Below are positions 3,769-7,309 of a stretch of 7,309 nt of DNA, in pieces. The stretch's first letter is position 1. Every line of letters starts with the position of its first letter. Made by a program: the position numbers and the translations under genes. The notes below the pieces were generated by a model that did not search any database, had not been told where the DNA came from, and worked only from the letters and a program-made list of their open reading frames with translations. Source of the DNA: Candidatus Aenigmatarchaeota archaeon (lineage in GTDB: Archaea > Aenigmatarchaeota > Aenigmatarchaeia > QMZP01); contig JACQOB010000015.1 of assembly GCA_016202745.1 (NCBI GenBank), forward strand, positions 1 through 7,309. The letters are read 5' to 3'.

Positions 3769-4251
3769 ATGGGTGTTATGTCTCAGAAAAGGATGGCTGC
3801 GGAGCTGCTTAAATGCGGGATTTCCAGGGTAAGGGTCATGTCAACAAAAGAGGCGGAGGAGGCGCTTACAAGGCAGGACGTAAGGGACCTGATAAAGAAG
3901 GGCGTGATAGTCAAGATACAGAAGAGGGGAACATCGCGCGGCCATGCGAGAATCATCCTCAGGCAGAAGAAGAGGGGAAGGCGCCAGAGCAGGGGCAGCA
4001 GGAAGGGCACCAGCGGTGCCAGGAGCCCGGCAAAGAGGCGGTGGATAGTCAACGTAAGGCCAATGAGGAGCGCGCTCAAGGGCCTGAGGGATGACGGCAG
4101 GCTTGCCACGGAAAACTACAGGGAGCTCTACACAAAGGTGAAGGGCGGCTTCTTCAGGAACAAGAAGCACATGCTTGCATATGCAAAGGAGAATGACATG
4201 ATCAAAGAAGTGGGGCACAAGGGGGGCTTGACTGCCGACGTCAACCAATAG
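3769..4251 (+). CDS. 50S ribosomal protein eL19 (L19e)
   Basis: The 160-residue product is the archaeal/eukaryotic large-subunit protein eL19, which has no relation to bacterial bL19. The family order is present: QKRMAAELLKCGISRVRV (residues 6-23), then RQDVRDLIKKGVIVKIQKRG (35-54), the very basic RGHARIILRQKKRGRRQSRG (57-76), KGTSGARSPAKRRWI (79-93), VRPMRSALKGLRDDG (96-110) and YRELYTKVKGGFFRNKKHML (117-136). It lies just upstream of uL18, a pair normally embedded in the long spc-type ribosomal operon. Here uL6, eL32, uS5, uL30 and uL15 are absent from the flanks. The ATG at 3769 has GGTGG at 3760-3764. A second ATG at 3778 (MSQKRMAAE) is also possible, because CATATAAT at 3744-3751 would place transcription close to it. 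Confidence 0.96.
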   Translation: MGVMSQKRMAAELLKCGISRVRVMSTKEAEEALTRQDVRDLIKKGVIVKIQKRGTSRGHARIILRQKKRGRRQSRGSRKGTSGARSPAKRRWIVNVRPMRSALKGLRDDGRLATENYRELYTKVKGGFFRNKKHMLAYAKENDMIKEVGHKGGLTADVNQ

Positions 4252-4303
4252 AGCCTAGCCGGACTTCAAGAATTATAGAACATCATCAATATCTGGAGAC
4301 GCT

Positions 4304-4885
4304 ATGCGATACAGCACATATGTAGTGAAGCACAGGAGAAGGAGGGAGGCCAGGACTGATTACAGGGCAAGGCTGAAGCTGCTCAAGTCAGGCAAGCCCA
4401 GGCTTGTAATCAGGCGGTCCAATTCTGGCCTTCTGTGCCAGCTTGTCGAGCACGACACCAGGGGAGACAAGGTGCTGGTTTTTGCCCACTCAAGGGAACT
4501 GAAGGGCTACGGCTGGACAGGGCCGACGGGCAACTTGCCTGCCGCCTACCTGACAGCAATGCTCTGCGCAGTGAAGGCCAGGAAAAAGCACATAAAGGCG
4601 GGCATATTAGACGCTGGCCTTGCGCGCTCCACAACAGGCTCCAGGATTTACGGCGCCCTAAGGGGCGCGCTTGACGGGGGGCTGGAGATACCCCATTCAA
4701 AAGACATCCTGCCATCAGATGACAGGATAAAGGGCGAGCACATAGCGAAATACGCGGAGAAGCTGAAGAAGGAGCACCACAAGGAGTACGAGAAGCGCTT
4801 CTCGCAATACCTGAAGTTTGGGGTCTTCCCCGAGGCCATACCCGAGAAGCTGGAGATGGCAAAGCAGAAGATATTGGCCGGCTGA
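4304..4885 (+). CDS. 50S ribosomal protein uL18 (archaeal L18)
   Basis: The 193-residue product is the archaeal long form of uL18, which binds 5S rRNA in the central protuberance together with uL5. Recognisable parts are the basic RRRREARTDYRARLKLLKSG (residues 11-30), then KPRLVIRRSNSGLLCQLVEH (31-50), GDKVLVFAHSREL (54-66), YGWTGPTGNLPAAYLTAML (69-87) and AGILDAGLARSTTGSRIYGA (98-117). A C-terminal extension of helices rich in Lys and Glu (about 139-190) is typical of archaeal and eukaryotic members. GGAG at 4295-4298 provides the ribosome-binding site. The 52-base gap after the eL19 gene fits co-transcription. No other spc-operon gene follows. Confidence 0.95.
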   Translation: MRYSTYVVKHRRRREARTDYRARLKLLKSGKPRLVIRRSNSGLLCQLVEHDTRGDKVLVFAHSRELKGYGWTGPTGNLPAAYLTAMLCAVKARKKHIKAGILDAGLARSTTGSRIYGALRGALDGGLEIPHSKDILPSDDRIKGEHIAKYAEKLKKEHHKEYEKRFSQYLKFGVFPEAIPEKLEMAKQKILAG

Positions 4886-4895
4886 ACTTGTTAAG

Positions 4896-4903
4896 TTTAT
4901 ATT
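4896..4903 (+). promoter_or_regulatory. Box A for the MBL-fold gene; decides its start
   Basis: TTTATATT lies 22 bases before the ATG at 4925. Transcription about 25 bases downstream would begin at or very near this ATG, making a TTG at 4919 unlikely as the start. Confidence 0.65.
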
Positions 4904-4924
4904 GCCTCTTATGAAATCTTGTTC

Positions 4925-5575
4925 ATGATAATCAGGAAGTTTCTGCATTCATGCATTCTGGTGGAAGACAAAGGGAAAAGGCTTCTGATTGATCCTGGTC
5001 TGTTTTCATTCATTGAGGATAAGATAAAACCTGTGGATATAGGGGCTGTTGATATGATCCTTTTGACCCACCAGCACGCGGACCACTATTATCCTGCTGC
5101 AATCAAGATGTTTTGCGAAATGAAGCAGGCAAAAATAATTGCAGATGAAGAAATTGGCTTATTGCTGAGCCAGGAAGGGCTTAAGCATGAAACCATAAAG
5201 GCAAATGAAACGAAGAACATTGAAGGCTTTGAAATCAAAGCCCTAGAAGCGCCCCATGGCCAGATACCCACGGAGATCCCGCATAACTTGGCCTTTCTGA
5301 TAAACGGCACATTCTTGCACCCGGGAGATTCATTCTCTGTCGGGGGGATTGAGCAGTGCGATATTGTGGCCCTCCCCACTTTTGCGCCATGGGCAAGGCT
5401 TGTTGACGCCCTGCATTTTGCGCAAAACCTAAAGCCAAAGAAGGTCATTCCCATCCATGATGCGTTCGTTAAGGATTTCATGCTTGAGCGCATGTATGGG
5501 CTATCAAAAATTCTACTGGAAAAGAATGGTATAGCACTCCATCAGCTTGCGTTGGGGGAAATGTTGGTCATATAG
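4925..5575 (+). CDS. MBL-fold metallohydrolase (metallo-beta-lactamase superfamily)
   Basis: The 216-residue product has the two-metal MBL site: HQHADH (His49, His51, Asp53, His54), then His111 in APHG, Asp135 in HPGDS and His178 in PIHD. The N-terminus, FLHSCILVEDKGKRLLIDPG (residues 6-25), matches the single-domain group that includes UlaG and UPF0173-like proteins. It has no beta-CASP domain, so an RNase of that type is unlikely. The substrate is unknown: members of this group hydrolyse phosphodiesters, lactones or similar small molecules. It is cytoplasmic, with no signal peptide. The start at 4925 is chosen from the box A position and the family N-terminus. Base composition looks somewhat more AT-rich than the ribosomal genes before it. 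Its function need not be linked to the neighbouring ribosomal or polyamine genes. Confidence 0.9.
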   Translation: MIIRKFLHSCILVEDKGKRLLIDPGLFSFIEDKIKPVDIGAVDMILLTHQHADHYYPAAIKMFCEMKQAKIIADEEIGLLLSQEGLKHETIKANETKNIEGFEIKALEAPHGQIPTEIPHNLAFLINGTFLHPGDSFSVGGIEQCDIVALPTFAPWARLVDALHFAQNLKPKKVIPIHDAFVKDFMLERMYGLSKILLEKNGIALHQLALGEMLVI

Positions 5576-5596
5576 ATGGCAACGCCCAAATCCAAG

Positions 5597-5606
5597 CTTA
5601 TTAATT
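5597..5606 (+). promoter_or_regulatory. Candidate box A for the ureohydrolase-deoxyhypusine synthase pair
   Basis: CTTATTAATT lies 20 bases before the ATG at 5626. That distance would give a leaderless message, and no Shine-Dalgarno precedes the ATG. Confidence 0.5.
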
Positions 5607-5625
5607 CTTCCTCCAATGTGGTTTC

Positions 5626-6459
5626 ATGCTCTATACGCAAAGGACCTTCCCCATGGAATACCCGCTGCAGGAGGCTGATGTGGCCCTGGTGGGGATTCCC
5701 TATGACTCCAGCCAGACGCAGAGGCAGGCCAAGTACGGCCCCTTCTTCATCAGGCAGGCGCTGAGGGACCTGGAGGGGTTTGACCCCGGGACCGGCATTG
5801 ACCCTTTCGGGGTGCTCAAGTTCTGCGACATTGGCGACGTGGACATCGTGGAGGGCAACTGGGAGCTCACAAGCGAGAGGATAATGGACACGGTGAGCCA
5901 TATGTTCAGTGTCAACAGCAATATACTGCCTGTTTTCCTTGGAGGGGAACACCTGGTAACGCTTGGCATACTGATGCGGCTTAAGGACATCTTCAGGGAG
6001 AAAATCACTGTCATCCATTTCGATGCGCACCCTGACCTGCGGACTGAATGGAAGGGGTCGAAATATTTCCACGGCAGCTGGGCCTCGCATATTTTGAAGG
6101 ACAAGGGATTTGAGCTTGTGCAGATAGGCACAAGGTCTTTTGACAAGGAGCAGCATGAGCTGCAAAAGGCCGTCAGGAAAGAGATAACAGACACGGAAAA
6201 CCCTGTTTATATCACTATTGACCTGGACGTGCTGGACCCTTCGATAGCGAGGGACGTGGCCACGCCTGAGCCGCACGGGCTCACCATGGCAGAGCTTTAC
6301 TCACACCTGGAGAAGGCGTGCAGGAACAGGGTGGTGGGGTTTGACATAGTGGAGTGCGCGGCGCGCTCCGTGGACAGCAACACGCATATAATCGCGACGC
6401 ACATAATGAAGAAGATTTTGGGTGAGATATGGATGCAAAGAAACGGGACAAGGCGGTAA
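5626..6459 (+). CDS. speB: Agmatinase-family ureohydrolase
   Basis: The 277-residue product belongs to the arginase/agmatinase family, two-manganese enzymes that release urea from guanidino compounds. Metal ligands are visible as His109 in GGEH, Asp133, His135 and Asp137 in FDAHPD, and Asp199 and Asp201 in DLDVLDP. GIPYDSS (residues 23-29) and TPEPHG (213-218) are further family landmarks. In archaea such enzymes make putrescine from agmatine or spermidine from aminopropylagmatine; an agmatinase-like protein has also been linked to hypusine formation in haloarchaea. The loop after DLDVLDP is unusual: it reads SIARDVATPEPHG where members I know read close to APGTGTPEPGG. This could change specificity. 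The gene overlaps the deoxyhypusine synthase gene by 31 bases, strongly suggesting one transcript and a linked job. The start is the first ATG after a box A-like sequence; Met10 is an alternative. Confidence 0.9.
   Translation: MLYTQRTFPMEYPLQEADVALVGIPYDSSQTQRQAKYGPFFIRQALRDLEGFDPGTGIDPFGVLKFCDIGDVDIVEGNWELTSERIMDTVSHMFSVNSNILPVFLGGEHLVTLGILMRLKDIFREKITVIHFDAHPDLRTEWKGSKYFHGSWASHILKDKGFELVQIGTRSFDKEQHELQKAVRKEITDTENPVYITIDLDVLDPSIARDVATPEPHGLTMAELYSHLEKACRNRVVGFDIVECAARSVDSNTHIIATHIMKKILGEIWMQRNGTRR
6421..6425 (+). promoter_or_regulatory. Ribosome-binding site inside the ureohydrolase gene
   Basis: GGTGA ends three bases before the ATG at 6429. It decides the start of the deoxyhypusine synthase gene and shows that it is read from within the end of the preceding gene. 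Confidence 0.7.
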
Positions 6460-7309
6460 CGGACATTGCGATAACGGGGAAGACGACGCTTGAGGAGATG
6501 GCCAGGCATTACCACGAATCCGGCGGCTTCGTGGCCAAGAAGGTGGGCATTGCGGCGAACATACTTGGCAAGATGTTTTCCGCGAAAGACTGCTATAAAA
6601 TATTGTCCTTTCCTGCCTGCATCATCTCTACCGGAACAAGGGGGTTGGTCAAGGATTTGGTGAAGAACAGGATGTTTGACCTGGTCATCACCACGTGCGG
6701 CACGCTGGATCATGATTTTGCGAGGGTGTTCAAGCCTTATTTACATGGGAATTTTTCTGCTGATGATAAGGAATTGCATAAGAAGGGAATAAACCGTTTA
6801 GGCAATATTTTTATCCCCAATGAGAGTTACGGAGAAGCTATTGAGAATAACCTGCAGCCGATCTTGAAAGATATATACAACTCTGGACTGAAGGACATCT
6901 CCACTTATGAATTGGTGTGGGAAATAGGGAAGCGAATCAAGGATGAAAATTCAATAATTTACTGGTGCTATAAAAACAAGGTCCCGATGGTCATACCCGG
7001 CATAACAGATGGCGCTTTTGGCCTGCAGCTTATGATGTTCATGCAGGACCACAAGGACTTCCGCGTGGATGTCTTCAAGGATGAGTTCTTCTTGATGGAT
7101 AAGATGTTTAAGGATATTAAAACAGGTGCATTGATGATCGGCGGTGGAATTTCAAAGCATCATGTTATCTGGTACACACAATTTTCAGGTGGCTTAGATT
7201 ACGCTGTGTACATCACAACAGCACCCGAATGGGACGGCTCCCTCTCAGGCGCGCGCATGCGCGAGGCGGTCTCCTGGGGCAAAGTGAAGGAAGATGCAAG
7301 GTTCATAAC
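6429..7309 (+). CDS. dys: Deoxyhypusine synthase, archaeal class; C-terminus beyond the right edge
   Basis: The enzyme transfers the aminobutyl group of spermidine, using NAD, onto a lysine of translation factor aIF5A as the first step of hypusine formation. At least 293 residues are present. Family blocks are FPACIISTGTRGLVKDLVKN (residues 61-80, nucleotide-binding start), DLVITTCGTLDHDFAR (84-99), ENSIIYWCYKNKVPMVIPG (173-191), TDGAFG (193-198) and GGGISKHH (238-245). Lys243 is the catalytic lysine that carries the intermediate. GLDYAVYITTAPEWDGSLSG (255-274) and AVSWGKVKEDA (280-290) are near the normal end, so only a short tail is missing. The pattern TTCGTLDHD is the archaeal form. The gene overlaps the ureohydrolase, so polyamine supply and its use are probably co-expressed. 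Base composition is uneven: about 41% GC from 6721 to 7200 against about 60% in the last 109 bases. Confidence 0.95.
   Translation, partial: MDAKKRDKAVTDIAITGKTTLEEMARHYHESGGFVAKKVGIAANILGKMFSAKDCYKILSFPACIISTGTRGLVKDLVKNRMFDLVITTCGTLDHDFARVFKPYLHGNFSADDKELHKKGINRLGNIFIPNESYGEAIENNLQPILKDIYNSGLKDISTYELVWEIGKRIKDENSIIYWCYKNKVPMVIPGITDGAFGLQLMMFMQDHKDFRVDVFKDEFFLMDKMFKDIKTGALMIGGGISKHHVIWYTQFSGGLDYAVYITTAPEWDGSLSGARMREAVSWGKVKEDARFI

Noticed and set aside
4919..4924. TTG at 4919 as the start of the MBL-fold gene
   Set aside because: The box A at 4896-4903 places transcription at about the ATG at 4925, and the family N-terminus begins there.
4911..4928. Five-codon leader ORF whose TGA overlaps the MBL-fold start
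   Set aside because: Its ATG lies upstream of the expected transcription start, so it is probably not in the message.
5542..6276. Long minus-strand open frame antisense to the ureohydrolase gene
   Set aside because: It is a codon-bias shadow of a GC-rich gene whose plus-strand product has clear catalytic motifs.

Overview
The window is archaeal DNA. It encodes Rpo6 (RpoK), uS2, eL19 and archaeal-type uL18, a PAC2-family proteasome-assembly protein and an archaeal-class deoxyhypusine synthase. The tRNA-Glu has no encoded CCA, and several genes have TATA-like box A elements just upstream of their start codons. Ribosomal genes that most archaea keep in long operons are scattered here among unrelated genes, which together with the heavily interrupted tRNA would suit a DPANN-type archaeon (for example Micrarchaeota- or Diapherotrites-like). 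That lineage guess is an inference with low confidence.

Layout. Positions 1-300 hold the 5' end of an AT-rich unrecognised gene on the minus strand that runs off the left edge. Positions 336-548 are a tRNA-Glu(CTC) gene broken by two non-canonical introns, one in the D arm and one in the T loop. The anticodon loop is uninterrupted. Everything after this is on the plus strand: a cupredoxin lipoprotein (598-1008), a PAC2 protein (1059-1853), rpoK (1944-2132), a 321-bp gene-poor stretch rich in short inverted and direct repeats (2133-2453), an HxlR-type winged-helix regulator (2454-2771), rpsB/uS2 (2850-3527), a probable small gene with a frameshift (3520-3695), eL19 (3769-4251), uL18 (4304-4885), an MBL-fold hydrolase (4925-5575), an agmatinase-family ureohydrolase (5626-6459), and deoxyhypusine synthase overlapping it (6429 to the right edge).

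How the genes fit together. The centre is information processing: transcription (Rpo6), translation (uS2, eL19, uL18, tRNA-Glu) and protein quality control (PAC2). The right end joins polyamine chemistry (ureohydrolase) to the hypusine modification of aIF5A (deoxyhypusine synthase), so it also serves translation.

The most unusual signal is a family of 28-nt hairpins built as 7-nt arm, 14-nt loop, 7-nt arm, with consensus CYGRCTT / AAGYCRG. I find two in tandem in the D-arm intron, one forming the core of the T-loop intron, one just upstream of rpoK, one upstream of the eL19 gene, and a degraded copy in the repeat-rich gap after rpoK. The arms differ between copies by compensatory base changes, which suggests selection on RNA structure or copying of an intron-like element. 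I do not recognise this family.
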